The position numbers and the translations under genes were made by a program. The notes beneath the pieces are model-generated. The model had not been told where the DNA came from, did not search any database, and saw only the letters and a program-made list of their open reading frames with translations. Shown here piece after piece: positions 24,501 to 36,256 of a DNA stretch of 64,000 bases. The DNA is from Sphagnum compactum. Its lineage: Eukaryota > Bryophyta > Sphagnopsida > Sphagnales. Position 1 is the stretch's first letter; each line of letters opens with the position of its first letter. The stretch covers positions 15,054,855 to 15,118,854 of the forward strand of contig OZ234501.1 of the NCBI GenBank assembly GCA_965153455.1. Direction: 5' to 3'.

Positions 24501-25589
24501 AAAACAGGGATGAAGATGGTGAGGTCTTTTTGTTTGTCTGTTTGTTTGTTTTTTTTCCTCTCCTAATTTTGTGTTGTAGCCACAATGGCAACCTATCCAC
24601 AAGAGGAAAGAGCCAAATTTGGCTACAAGTCAGAGAGCACTCGAGAGGACAGAGGAGACATTTCCTAGAATGCGAAATTTACCCGAGTTCTATTAAATTT
24701 TTGGGCTAATGAAGATTAAATTGTAAGGTTAAGATTTTTAAAAAAAAACAGATTAATTGTACACAAATCATGATCTTATGTACTTGTTTTGTTACAAAAC
24801 AAAGCTCCTGAGTGATGTCGTCGTCGTTGTTGTGTGGTGGTGGAAAAGGACAAGTAGGAGGGAGGGAAAGGAGGAAGAGGAAGAAAACGGGGCTTTTGCG
24901 TTTGTCAACGGGAAGCCCGAGACAGAAAAAGGAAGGAAGAAGCCCAGGACGGTGGTGATGGACGGCGTGCTGCTGGTCGTCTGTTTTCTCGGGGATTTTC
25001 TATTCGGGGACGTTGTCGATCACTCTACTACGACTTCGGGGCTTGAATCAGTCGTTGCAGCATTTTTTTGTCTCGTTGCAGCATCTTAATTAAGCAGCCT
25101 GTGAGTCGCAGACTAGTCGCCAGGAGTTCCGGTCTACTACAGTTGTATTGAATCCCCTTGAAGGTCCTCAACAATCCTCGAACAATTCTCACTTGTATTA
25201 TTGTTTTGAGAATTTGCTAAATCCAGAAGAAGCTCCTGCGTTCTTGGATTTTAAATTTTTTTTTGGGGGGCTTCCTTTTTTTGCCTGTTTCTGGGGCATT
25301 AACAAGCTCGAATTCTGAGTTCTAATGGTGATGATTCATTGGAGAGATCAGCAGTGTGATTCCCCACCCTGCACGCCCTCGCATTACTGACCCAGATCTC
25401 GTTGTACCATCTGAAAACAATCTCTATTGTGCCATCTCTGTGTGTTCACGACTCTGCAAGCTTTTGGATTCGGGTGTGGTAGTTCTAGAGTTGTTGTTTT
25501 CCGCTTGTTGTTGTTGTTCTTCTTGTTCTTGTTCTTGGTTTGGTTTTGTGTGGGTTGGAGGACTGATCGGGGTAGCTGTAGCAGCTCCC
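24501..25589 (+). promoter_or_regulatory. Presumed promoter and 5' leader of the patatin-like gene
   Basis: This stretch precedes the chosen start codon. It contains a 110-codon frame (24,757-25,089) rich in low-complexity Val/Trp, Glu and Lys runs, and a frame continuous with exon 1 from 25,356. The latter would add 78 residues, including a Cys/Leu/Val-rich hydrophobic run. Both are better read as leader sequence, because plant patatin-like proteins begin close to the glycine-rich loop, but a longer N terminus cannot be excluded. No firm TATA box could be assigned. Confidence 0.35.
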
Positions 25590-28500
25590 ATGGCAAATGC
25601 TTTCATGGGAGAGCGTCCCAAGGGAAGTGCTGGGAAGAGGATTACCATTCTGAGTATCGATGGTGGTGGAGTGCGTGGTCTCATACCTGCTACTATTCTC
25701 CACGAGCTTGAGGCCAAATTGCAGGTAAAATCATAATCAATCACTCGATCAATCAATCCCATCCGCCATCTCGCGCCGGTTGTTGTAAGTCGATTTTTGA
25801 TTGTAGAGAGATGCGATTCCTCGTGCAGGTAGGTTCTTGTAAGCAGATAAATTTTTGTAGAGAACGAACCTGATGATTCTTGGTGAGTCGAATGTTTGTA
25901 GCATCTGAGAACTCGACTCTATTGTAGAAAACTTGATTCGAGCTTTTGGGTCTTCGCGATCAAGATGCTTATACCCAGAAGCGTCAAACCAAATCTAATG
26001 AGCGGGTCGAGGATCCATGATCTTTCAGGCTTCCTTGATTTTTCCAAACAGGATTATATCTTGCTGACAAAATGCTTCATTCTGGACAATCTTTTTTCAT
26101 TCTCATGGGTCCCCTGATCCATTTTTTATTAAGATTGAGCGGTTGAGTCCACAAGGCTCTTCTTCTGGCATGTTTCCATGTTTCCAACTCTTTGCAGATT
26201 CTGGCTGGAGATTTGCTGAAGCTGTCTACAGAAGCACAAACCTCACATCTGTGGAGCTGGTCAATTGCTTACAGTGTTTGAGCCTGCTAGTCACAGAAGT
26301 TAAGAAGATGAAACACTTTGAGAACAACAACAAGAAAAAGTTTACTGGTGGCAGAGTGTAATATACTAATCCTTTTTCTGGTTGGTGCAGAGATTGGATG
26401 GGCCAGATGTTAGACTTGTGGATTATTTTGATATGATAGCAGGCACCAGCACAGGAGGATTGATCACTGCCATGCTTGCTGCACCGAGTAACGACAACAG
26501 TAAGAGACCTCTTTGCAGTGCAAAGGATGTAGTCCAATTCTATCTATGGTATGCGGGAAGAGTCTTCCCTCAGGCAAGGTAAAATCATCATCATCATCAT
26601 CATGTCATTCGTGTCATCATCAGCTCCTGAGATCCTTCTCCTCCTACTCCTAAATTTTTTTGTTGCATGATCCACCCATGGCCTAAATTTGCATCTCCAT
26701 CCTCTTGCAGTAATCTCTCCAGCATCAACAAGAATAATGAACAATCTTCATCCTGTCCAACTTCAATGCCCGAACAATTTGCTTTTGATCGATCCTTGCA
26801 GTTATCTGTCTTTCAATGGCAGAACAATTCTTACTACAGTGAGTTGTGGAAAATTCAATTCCTGAGTCACAAGTGTTCAAATCCTTTCTGAGTTCTTTAA
26901 ACAGATTTTTTTTTTCTTTTGCAAGCTTTTGGATTTTTGAGGAGCTGATGATTCTGTGGGGGTGTGTGGGTGGGCTTGGTTTGTGTGTACTCTATACAGA
27001 GGACCATTTAGTCAAACACGAATGAATTTCACAGCACTAAATGGACCCAAATACAAAGCAAAAGGTTTGGAGAAAGTCCTGAACAAGTACTTTGCAAGTG
27101 ACCCACTTCTGGATGCATCTCTCACATCCATCCTCATTCCTGCTTTTGACACCAAACTGCAACAACCTGTGTTTTTCTCATCATGGCGGGTGGGTGTGTG
27201 CATGTGTGCCTGATTTTTCCCTTGCTCCATCCCATTGATCTTGCAGTTGCAGTTTGCACTGCATGGATCTTTTTCTCTTGCAGTTTGTGCTTGTAGCAAC
27301 AACAGATTGTTTCCATGACAATTGCAAATTGACCTAGCTTGAACAAAACGCAATTCTTGTGCAATTTTGGAAAGGAGATTACAAAGGGTTTCATTGCAGT
27401 TAGTTTGGAATCTTATGCAGTTTTTTTGGTTTTTCACAGGCAAGTTTAGATCCTCTAGAAAATGCTCCAATGAAGAAGGTATGCCGAGCTACATCAGCAG
27501 CTCCAACATTTCTGCCACCGGTGCAGTTCACTCTCACAGATGCAACAACAGGTGGTTCACGGGAGTACAACATGATTGATGGTGGTGTTGCTGTCAACAA
27601 TCCGGTTTGTTTTTTTCTGTCTTCTCTTTTGACCCAACTCCCAAAAAACTGTTGACCAAAGGAGTTTCTTCCTTGTTGAAAAACAAGCCCCCAACTAAAA
27701 GCTCCTCCTTTCTCAATCCTTTTGCATCAAGTCTTTTGTTCTCCAGACATGACAGCCTTAATTTGTCCTCCTTACATAATGTTAAAGATAAGAGAGCTTC
27801 CTTGCGTTTGTTGCCCACTGATGGTTTTGGGACCAACATCTGAATGTGTTATACCAAGAAACAACAAAAACCGCTTTTGGTATTAATAGACCAATGTGTG
27901 TTTTGTGTAAACTGCAGACTTATGTGGCAATCACACAGGCAATTAAGGAGGTGCAATCAGGTGGCCGTTTTTCTGGAAGAGTGGAATACACGGTCAGAAA
28001 TTCTGAACTATTAACTCCTGGATCGCTTCAAGCATTGCAAGATCCCAAATTGACATGTCCCCCATATATTTTTACCTCAAAAACACAAATGCCTACAAAT
28101 TCCTGATATCTGAAAGATTACCAAGAGGAGAGGGGAGAGAAGATCAGGTTGGTAGGTACAATTATGTCTTTACGTGTCTCATGGTTTCTAGACTTATGAT
28201 GTGGCTATTTTGTGCAAATTTGTGCAGAATTACAATGATCTATTAGTGCTGTCACTGGGCACTGGACAGCATGTGACAGGATACGATGCAAAGGAGATAG
28301 CCAGATGGGGTGCACGTGATTGGCTCCTAAACAAAGGTGATTCACCTCTGGTAGACATGGTCTACTACGGGAATGCAGATATGGTGGACTACAACCTCTC
28401 TACCATCTTTCAGTCTCAGAATTGTGGCACCAATTACCTCCGTATCCAGGTACCTACGTACAGATGGTGGTGAAAGTACACCTGGTCAATCAGGCTGTTG

Positions 28501-29936
28501 AAGATTCATCACTGAGTTTACCTGTCACTATGGAGTTCATGAAATACAGTAGTGGTTGATTGGCAGAATGATATGATTTCTCAGATCAAATGATATGTTT
28601 TTTGTGATATGATGCTTGCGTATGCAGACAGACAATCTGAAAGGTCATATGACAGCAATTGATGACTCAAGCCCCACTAATTTGTATAGACTGATCAATA
28701 CTGGGAAACATCTACTGGACGAGCCTGTCTCGGAGCGCAACTTCCAAACTGGGATGCTCGCCTCCATTCCCAATACTGGAACAAACCGAGAGGCCTTGTA
28801 CAGGTAACACAATCCTGCCACCAGACCCAGTAAACTTTGGGAAGGATTTTGGGAGAGGGAAGAAAGAAGGTTTAGCTTAGAAGTACATTGTATTTCACAG
28901 GTTTGCAGAGTGGCTCTCAGAGGAGCGCAAGGAGAGGTTAGCAGCTGCAGCTGCTGCCGCACCTCCTCCAGCTGCTGCTGAAGCAGCAGCCCCAGCACCA
29001 GCTGAAGAAGCTGCAGCTCCAGCAGCCCCTGCAGAAGAAGCTGCACCTCCAGCTGAAGAGGCCAAAGCCGAGGAGCCGGCAGCTGCTCCTGCAGCAGAGG
29101 CAGCACCAGAGGAGGCCCCAAAGGCAGAAGAGACAGCAGCAGCATACATTACCTTTCCTCATGCTCCATCGACAACCGCTTACACTCAACCTAGTGCCTA
29201 TCCCTCTGCTGCTACTTATACAACACAGTCAAGCTTCAAAGGTTCTTCACTCTTGCGATCTCCATTTGAATCTCCTTATGAATCTCCCTCATACTCAAAA
29301 CCTGCGTATGAATCCTCTGTTGATTCATACACAAAACCCGCTTATGATTTCTCCTACTCTTCTGCTACAAAATCTTCTCACCAAGACCGCGTATCCTCAT
29401 ATACTCCCTACACAGCAGAACCTGTATATGACTCCTCATATTCTTCGGACATGAGATCTACCCATGAAGATTACGCCTCGTCCTATACTTCATATGTGAA
29501 GCCTGTTCAAGAATCATCGTACTCCTTGTACACAAGGTCTTCTTCTCATGAGGAATACGAATCACCATTTGCTTATTCATACTCAGAGCCAGTGTATGAC
29601 GAGTCCACCAACAACTCCTCATACACAAAACCCATGCATGAATCTTCTTCTTACTACTTGCAACCAAGTTACCAAACCTCATTCTCAACAGCAGCTTCTG
29701 CATCTGAGCAGCCTGCTGCTGCTTACAACTCATCAATTAGCACTTGCTATACTCCACCACCTTCATACCACTCTTCTTCATACGAGGAATCCTCCGAGTA
29801 TGAACAATTTAGTGATTGGAGATCAGAGTCTGAATTTTCAACACCCTCAACATCATCAAGATCAGGAGAATATTCTCAACCCAGCAGCCACAACAGTTCT
29901 ACCAGACTGTCTGATTATCTTGGAGTTTTCTCTTAA
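25590..29936 (+). CDS. Patatin-like phospholipase with long Ser/Tyr-rich tail (8 exons)
   Basis: Proposed exons: 25,590-25,724; 26,391-26,578; 27,000-27,189; 27,440-27,604; 27,918-about 27,992; 28,228-28,449; 28,628-28,803; 28,901-29,936, giving about 728 residues in one consistent phase. Patatins are lipid acyl hydrolases that cleave membrane glycerolipids with a Ser-Asp dyad. Seen here: oxyanion loop DGGGVRG (residues 24-30), nucleophile elbow GTSTG (Ser65), [11 protein letters not shown] (189-198), DGGVAVNNP with Asp218, and LSLGTG. The catalytic core ends near residue 395, the usual length of plant family members. The last exon then adds about 75 residues of Ala/Glu/Pro repeats and about 260 of Ser/Tyr/Pro-rich repeats, which is unusual. 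The end of exon 5 is uncertain (27,980 or 27,992, with weak donors). The cysteine synthase genes lie tail-to-tail downstream. Confidence 0.85.
28945..29660 (+). repeat. Low-complexity coding repeats in the patatin tail
   Basis: 28,945-29,140 encodes runs of Ala, Glu and Pro ([20 protein letters not shown], then several AEEA units). 29,240-29,660 encodes degenerate units such as [38 protein letters not shown] and [16 protein letters not shown], with Tyr every 5-10 residues. The frame stays open throughout, which argues for selection or recent origin. No signal peptide is seen, so an extensin-like wall role is not implied. Confidence 0.75.
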
Positions 29937-31590
29937 GCAGAAACTTTTGAGCTTTTGAGCTTTTAGAGCTTTCCCTCTAGTCTGTTTCTAGAATTTTTTT
30001 CCCTCTCTCTAGATTCTCCAATTCTGACCTTTGTTTCTTGATCCAGATCATCCAAAAATCTAGATCCAGTGTGTTTTATCTTCTGTAGATGTGTGTGCAC
30101 AGGTTCTTGCAAGAAGAATGTGAAAAGCAAAAAGCGTTTTCTTCTTCTTCTTCTAGGTGCACAATGTTTTGTTGATTCGTGAGATCACAATTTTTTTACA
30201 ATTGCTTGTTTTATTTTGCAGTGTTTTTCTGGACAGAAAAAACATGCGTACAATATTTATATCATGCAAAATGTGTAAGAGTATGTAAGAACTGGTCCAC
30301 AAGCAGTAGTAGTATAATGGCTTGTAAGTGAGAATTCAGGTGACATTCAAGCTTTAAATACATGAATCTTCTGTAGATGGTACAAAGATTCTTCTTTTGG
30401 CATAGCAGTCATAACACAGGCCATTTTTCACATTCTTCTATGATGTTTGTGAAGACAGTGGTGCTGAGATAACACTCAGCAGAACTGGGGAATATCACCA
30501 CAATCAACTTGCCTGCATTCTCTGGCTCCTTAGCAATCTGTTTAATTAGAACAGCAATTTCCAAGCACAAAAAGCTTGTCACCAGAAATGCCCAATCCTG
30601 AAGAAAGGAGAAATTCAAACACTTCTGAATCCTCAGTTTATGACACACGCAATGGGTAGAAGGTTTAAGAGGCTGGTCCAAGAGGCTCACCTTAAGAGCA
30701 GCAGCAAATGCAGCACCTGAGGAGATGCCAACCAGCAGGCCTTCCTCAAGGGACAGTCTCCTTGCCATGTCAAGAGCCTCATTGCTATGCGCTGTCATAA
30801 TACGATCAAGCATACATATGTCCAAGAGCTCTGGAATTATTCCAGCCCGAATTCCTTGTATCTGATGCAGGCCCTTCTCCCCCCCTGCAAACAAAAAATG
30901 GCACCATGAACTTCACTGCTTGCAAGTTGATACATTCTTTACCAAATCACATAAGCTTGTGACTTGCACACTATAGTGGGTGAATTAACACAATGAGAGG
31001 AAACCAAGACCTGATAGGACTTCACTTTCAGCCGGTTGAACAACTTGGATGCTAGGTTTCTTGCTCTTCAGGTACTGACCAGCACCAGTGACAGTACCAC
31101 CTGTCCCACATCCAGCCACAAAAATGTCCACCTTTCCTGCTGTGGCTTCCCATAGTTCAGCTCCTCCAAAAGATCCAATTGCACACCGAGCAAAAGTGTT
31201 AGTATATCGCAAGAACTACATGAATTGTACAGAAGAAGCTTGTGTCCTGATCTATACATAATCTGTATGTCTTGGTTGACAGTTTAGGCTGGTGCTAGAA
31301 GGTTGAACTGCAAGAAAAGAAGATTTTCAAGGAAGGACTTTACCAGTATAACTGAAATGTGCTTCAGGATTTGCCGGGTTTGTGAACTGGCTCAGTGTGT
31401 GTGCATTGAGAGTTTTTGCAACTATGGCATCTTGCACCTCAAAATAATATTCAAATCCTTATTTTGCGTCTGTTTTTACCATCAACAAACCCAATCACAA
31501 CCTTGATTTGAGACAGGCATTATGAGCCCCTTTTCTACTGCATCCAGTATCATACTGCAGCATTGTTTCCCACAGCACAGAGATGGAAGT
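29690..31590. repeat. Segmental duplication, left copy (patatin tail plus partial cysteine synthase)
   Basis: From the 3' end of the patatin gene ('cagcctg.tgctgcttacaac') through its 3' flank and the 3' exons of the minus-strand cysteine synthase, this block matches 32,780-34,995 in the same orientation. The match stops near 'cacagcacagagat' (about 31,590 and 34,994). This copy has a deletion of about 240 bp inside the synthase and a shorter CT tract near 30,000. Confidence 0.85.
30409..31560 (-). pseudogene. Cysteine synthase pseudogene, 5' truncated, left copy
   Basis: Recognisable exon equivalents: 31,344-31,469 ([19 protein letters not shown]), 31,011-31,163 ([20 protein letters not shown]), 30,691-30,884 (GEKGLHQIQGIRAG...[12 protein letters not shown]) and 30,409-30,537 ([14 protein letters not shown], ending EKWPVL). 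It lacks the exons for LIGWTPLV and the PLP lysine. Only about 15 codons of the next exon survive (MILDAVEKGLI, near 31,515-31,556), and the part for the phosphate/substrate loop TGGNTG is deleted. An in-frame TAA opens the 31,344-31,469 exon. A conserved Arg in SAERYLS has become Cys. It cannot make a working enzyme, but could still be transcribed antisense to the patatin 3' end. Confidence 0.85.
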
Positions 31591-32779
31591 GCTCACATAT
31601 CATTGCAAAGTTGTTAGGGCTTAATAGAGCATACGTTTGTGAAGGATTAATCAATGATTCTAATTTCAATGATGAGTGATTCATGGAAGTTGGTTTAGGT
31701 AGGACAACTTTAAATTTTATAAGCCCTAAGTTTTACTCATCACTTGGATAGTTTCAAATAGACTCTATGTAACCCATTCCCAAATAAAAAGACATGAAAT
31801 TGTGTCATCTTCAAGTTTTTTTTTTCAACTTCATATTCAATATCTTCTCCACCAATTTGTATCCCGTTTCTTTTCAATTGAATTTAAATTCAATTCAATT
31901 CAATTTGCATGCAATGTCCGAAGTGAAACTTAATTCCACATTCAACCATGGGACACTACGTAGTTTTCCTGCCCATCTGACCCTCCGGTCCACATTCAGT
32001 ACAGGATGCTTTGAGTCCTAGTATGGCAGGATCAAGGAGAGTGATTGGTATGACTGACGAAGGAGAATTATTCTTAGTTAGCAATACCCTCACACATTGA
32101 CAGCAGCATCCCACCTAAAACATAACTTGTAAACTGCTGTCATTAAACATCCGCCTAAATCACTGAGCTTGTCAACACCTTGACAAAACCTCTTCAACCT
32201 CATCACATGCTTATTGTGTGGGGTGGTGAGCAATGTGCAGAAAATGTACACAAGTTTTTAATTGCACTAGCAGCAGCTGAATAGGGCTGTAATACCAGAG
32301 CATCTTGGACATCCCATTGCCGCATGTGGGTCTCCAAACCATCAGCAAGCTCTCCTTCTTATTCCATCTTCCCTGCCACTCTGGCCTTAAGAATAGTACA
32401 CTGACAAATGTGCAACAACTGTGATATGGACTTCTGACATCATGTTTATGAAGAACACAAAATCCACCATCAACTAGAAAAGTTTCATAAACCTTGTGTA
32501 TTTGAAACTTTTGAAAATAAGTTTATTATGCTTCATGTATGTAGCAACGAGTGTTGGGCATATATTAGAAATCGGAATAGACCCCTGATGATGATTATCA
32601 AGGTGATTCTTAGTGTTCATAATCACCATTCTAAAAATAAATAAAGCCCCAATTCTGGTATATCATAACAGTTCTCAAAAAAATTGAAAAAAAAATCAAA
32701 TACCCGACCAGAAAACCACAGGTTCTTTATCGAGAAGGTGAAGTTACCAGTGTAGGTCTTCGTCTTCAAGTGACATAGA
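31591..32779. other. Unique filler between the two duplicated blocks
   Basis: This 1.2 kb separates the two copies of the segmental duplication. Around 31,800-31,910 it carries 'tctccaccaatttgtatc' followed by a run of (ATTCA)/(CAATT) words, closely matching 39,700-39,830, so at least part of it is a dispersed repeat. It looks like an insertion at or after the duplication event. No gene was recognised. Confidence 0.45.
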
Positions 32780-33035
32780 TAGAACAGCTTCCACATATGA
32801 ACAGCCTGATGCTTCTTGCAACTCATCGATTAGCATTTGCTATATACTCCACCACCTTCTTACCACTCGTCTTCATGTGAGGATTTGTCCGAGTATAAGC
32901 AATTTAGTGACTGGAGATTAGACCCTGAATTCTCAACAGCCTAGACATCATCAAGATCACTAGAATATTCTCAACCCAACAGCCACAACAGTTCTACCAG
33001 ACTGCTTGATTATCTTGGGATTTTCTCTTAAGCAG
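32780..33035 (+). pseudogene. Patatin C-terminal tail fragment
   Basis: A copy of the last 80 or so codons of the patatin-like gene (compare 29,690-29,936). It keeps 'tgctatatactccaccacc', 'gagtataagcaatttagtga' and the same stop region (cttgggattttctcttaa). It has an in-frame TAG where the parent reads ACACCCTCAACA-type codons (near 32,940), plus a 2-base insertion at 'tatatactcc' that breaks the frame. No catalytic exon is present. It is a by-product of the tandem duplication. Confidence 0.8.
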
Positions 33036-34995
33036 AAAATTTAGAGCTTTCAAGCTTTTGGAGCTTCCCCCTAGTCTATTTCTAGGTTTCTCTCTCTCTC
33101 TCTCTCTCTAGATCCTCCAATTCTAACCTTTGTTCCTTGATCTAAATTGTCCAAAAATCTAGATCCAGTGTGTTTTATCTTCTGTAGATCTTTGTGCAGA
33201 GGTTCTTGCAAGAAGAATGTGAAAACAAAAAGCATTTTCTTCTTCTTCTAAGTGTGCAATGTTTTTTTGGTTCTGATGACAATGGTGAAGTCACAATATC
33301 TTTATAATTGTTTGATTTCTTTCCCAATGTTTTTGAGGAAAGAAAAAAATGTGTACAATGTTGATAACATGCAAAATGCATAAAAGAATGTAAGAACACG
33401 TCCACTAGCAGTAGTGTGGGCTTGTAAGCAAGAATTCGGGTGAAGTTCAAGTTTGAAATAATGTGATATTGAGACTTAACTAAAGTGAAGTTCACACTTT
33501 AAACAGCATCAACCTTCTGCACATGCTACAAAGATTCTTCTTCTGGCATAGTAGTCATAACACAGGCCATTTTTCACATTCTTCTTTGATATTTGTGAAG
33601 AGAGTGGTGCTGAGATAACGCTCAGCAGAACTGGGGAATATCACCACAATCAACTTGCCTGCATTCTCTGGCTCCTTAGCAATCTGTTTCATTAGAACAG
33701 CAATTTCCAAGCACAAAATACTTGTCACCAGAAATGCCCAATCCTGAAGAAAGGAGAAATCCAAACACTTCTGAGACCTCAGTTTATGACATGCAATGGG
33801 TAGAAGGTTTAAGAGGCTGGTCCAAGAGGCTCACCTGAAGAGCAGCAGCAAACGCAGCACCTGAGGAGATGCCAACCAGCAGGCCTTCCTCAAGGGACAG
33901 TCTCCTTGCCATGTCAAGAGCCTCATTGCTATGCACCGTCATAATACGATCAAGCATACTTATGTCCAAGAGCTCTGGAATTAATCCAGACCCAATTCCT
34001 TCTATCTGATGTGGGCCCTTCTCCCCCCCTGCAAAACCAAAAAAGGGCACCATGCACTTCACTCCTTGCAAGTTGATACATTCTTTACCAAATCACATAT
34101 TAAGCTTGTGATTTGCCAGCTACAGTGCGTGGATAACACAATAATTCAAATCCTCATAAGAAGAAATCAAAACCTGATAAGACTGCATTTTCAGCGGGTT
34201 CAACTGTCACAACTTGGACGCTAGGTTTCTTGCTCTTCAGGTAACGACCGGCACCAGTGACAGTACCACCCGTCCCACATCCGGCCACAAAAATGTCCAC
34301 CTTTCCTGCAGTGGCTTCCCATATTTCAGGACCTGTGAAAGGTCCAATTGCAGATGAAGCGAAGTGTTAGTACATAGCAAGAACTACATAAATTTGTACA
34401 GAAGAAGGTTGTATCCTGATCAATCAATAATAATGTGCATTGGTAAATCGTTTAGGCTTGTGCTAGAACATTCAAGTGCAAGAAAAGAAGATTGTCAAAA
34501 GAGGGACCTTAGTACCAGTAAAACGGAAATGTGCTTCAGGATTCGCTGGGTTCCTGAACTGGTCCAGCATGTGTGCATTGGGAGTTTTTGCAACTATGGC
34601 ATCTTGCAGCTGAAAAATATAATCAAATCCTTTTTTGGCATCTGTTTTCACCATCAGCAAACCCGATCACAACCTTGATTTGAGGCCGACAACCCACAAC
34701 GAAGCGAACAAAGGAGGTGTAGAATGTGTGCACATCGACAAAAATAAGAGACAAGACACACCTACTAGAATTAACTCTGCACCAAGTGAACGCATAAGAA
34801 TCCGTCGTTCCATAGAGCAGGAATCAGGCATGGTGATGATCGCTTTGTAGCCTCTGTGCCTAGCCACCATTGCTATTGCCACGCCTGTGTTTCCACCTGT
34901 GATGTCCATCAGCACTGTCTTGCCAGGCGTTATGAGCCCCTTTTCTTCTGCATCCAGTATCATACTGCACATTTTTTTCCGACAGCACAGAGATC
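32780..34995. repeat. Segmental duplication, right copy
   Basis: Matches 29,690-31,590 and includes the truncated patatin tail, the common 3' flank and the 3' exons of the intact cysteine synthase. The CT microsatellite at 33,091-33,110 is longer than its partner near 30,002-30,010. Upstream of 34,995 the synthase continues without a counterpart in the left copy. Confidence 0.85.
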
Positions 34996-36256
34996 AATTC
35001 TTCATCACCCTCATTGCTGTACCACAAATCTATTGAACTAGTGCACTTAAAAGAAATCTATGGTTTTGATGCGGATGTTATAACATGATCGGGTATTGTA
35101 GTTGTAATTGTGAGGATCGATCAGCCCTGGGCCTGGTCATGATTTTCATACTTGAGTGCGACACGGTCTTTCACAGAGCCTCCTGGTTGCTTCCCTTCCA
35201 GCTTCCCCACTATCCTCGCCAAAGCTCCTTCCGCTTTGGTGATGTGCTTTATTTCCACGAGTGGCGTCCATCCTATGAGCTGCAATCACAACGCAAAAAG
35301 TCATGAAGATTCTGTGGAGAAAGATATATTCATCTCCTGATTCCAGCTTCAGGAAGACTAAGATGCATGCTGGTAAATATAGAAATTCCATTTGGCCTCA
35401 CGGCCAGATATGAGTGCATTTTATACGTTAACTTACGACGTAGCCAAGAGTTGTGAACATGTAAGGGGTTCTAAACACGTAAGGATCTCAACTTGTTCCG
35501 CTTATCTTAACTACTCAAGCTAGATGATAAGCTCTCAACTTCAAAAGGATCTGACATAGGTAATTGCAAAAAGAGATCTGATTCAAAATAGAGCAAATGT
35601 TTGGTACCTCATCAACACTGCCAGATATATTCTCCTTCATAGCTGCTGATCTCACTCCACGCTCAACAGTACTCAGATCCTGCAAGAATGCAAGGGATTC
35701 GCTTTGAATATATGCTCAAAATGCTTACAAGATCTCAACTTCAAAATTAGATCTAAATAGTTAGGAACTGCAAAACACATTAATTTGATTCAAGAAAATA
35801 GAGCAAATGTTTGGTTACCTCATCAGCACTGCCAGCGATATTGTTCTGCACCTTCATAGCTGCTGCTCTCGCTCCAAGCTCCTTGACTGCAGTACTCAGA
35901 TCCTACAAGAATCCGCACGACTCCAGCTGGACGTGTTGGACACCGAGTCTAGAAAGTACAGGAACGGTCGTCGGAACTAGAAACTAGCAATAAACTCTTC
36001 TAAAATTCTTGCACAACAAAGACACGCGCACAAACACAAACTCTCTACTCTACGAGGTTTGCAAAATGCATTTTGATTCGAAATAGTGAGCATGAGTCCA
36101 AAACACTATTGGATTTTGCTTCAATACGCAAGATGCTAAGATGATCTCAACGTCGTCAAAAGATCCGAGCAGCAAAAGTTTGGTAACATTTACCTCATCA
36201 ACACTCCCAGCGATAATATTATTAGCATTCATAATAAATAGCAGCTCTCGCTCCAA
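33555..36256 (-). CDS. Cysteine synthase / O-acetylserine (thiol)lyase-like, PLP enzyme
   Basis: Proposed coding exons on the minus strand: a first exon (see the exon triplication), then 35,279-35,152; 34,964-34,762; 34,641-34,516; 34,332-34,174; 34,028-33,835; 33,683-33,555. With the nearest first exon (35,640-35,608) this gives 323 residues in perfect phase, the usual length of cytosolic family members. The enzyme joins O-acetylserine and sulfide to make cysteine. Seen: [11 protein letters not shown] lysine in GSVKDR (Lys48), TGGNTG substrate/phosphate loop, [22 protein letters not shown] phosphate-binding loop, [11 protein letters not shown] and GISSGAA. Departures: LIGW for the usual LIGN, TGGNTG for TSGNTG, and [12 protein letters not shown], nearer to bacterial CysM wording than the usual plant EMMEPCSSVKDR. 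Cyanoalanine synthase or another beta-substituting activity is possible. No transit peptide is evident. Confidence 0.8.

Noticed and set aside
24757-25089. 110-codon frame with Glu/Lys-rich middle upstream of the patatin gene
   Set aside because: Low-complexity composition, no domain and position in the presumed leader; treated as non-coding.
25356-25589. In-frame N-terminal extension of patatin with a Cys/Leu/Val hydrophobic run
   Set aside because: GT-rich low-complexity DNA. Family members start near the glycine loop, so a signal peptide here is not supported, though not impossible.
28645-29189. Long minus-strand frames (up to 166 codons) rich in Leu or Ala/Gly
   Set aside because: They are mirror images of the Ala/Glu/Pro-coding repeat of the patatin tail on the plus strand.
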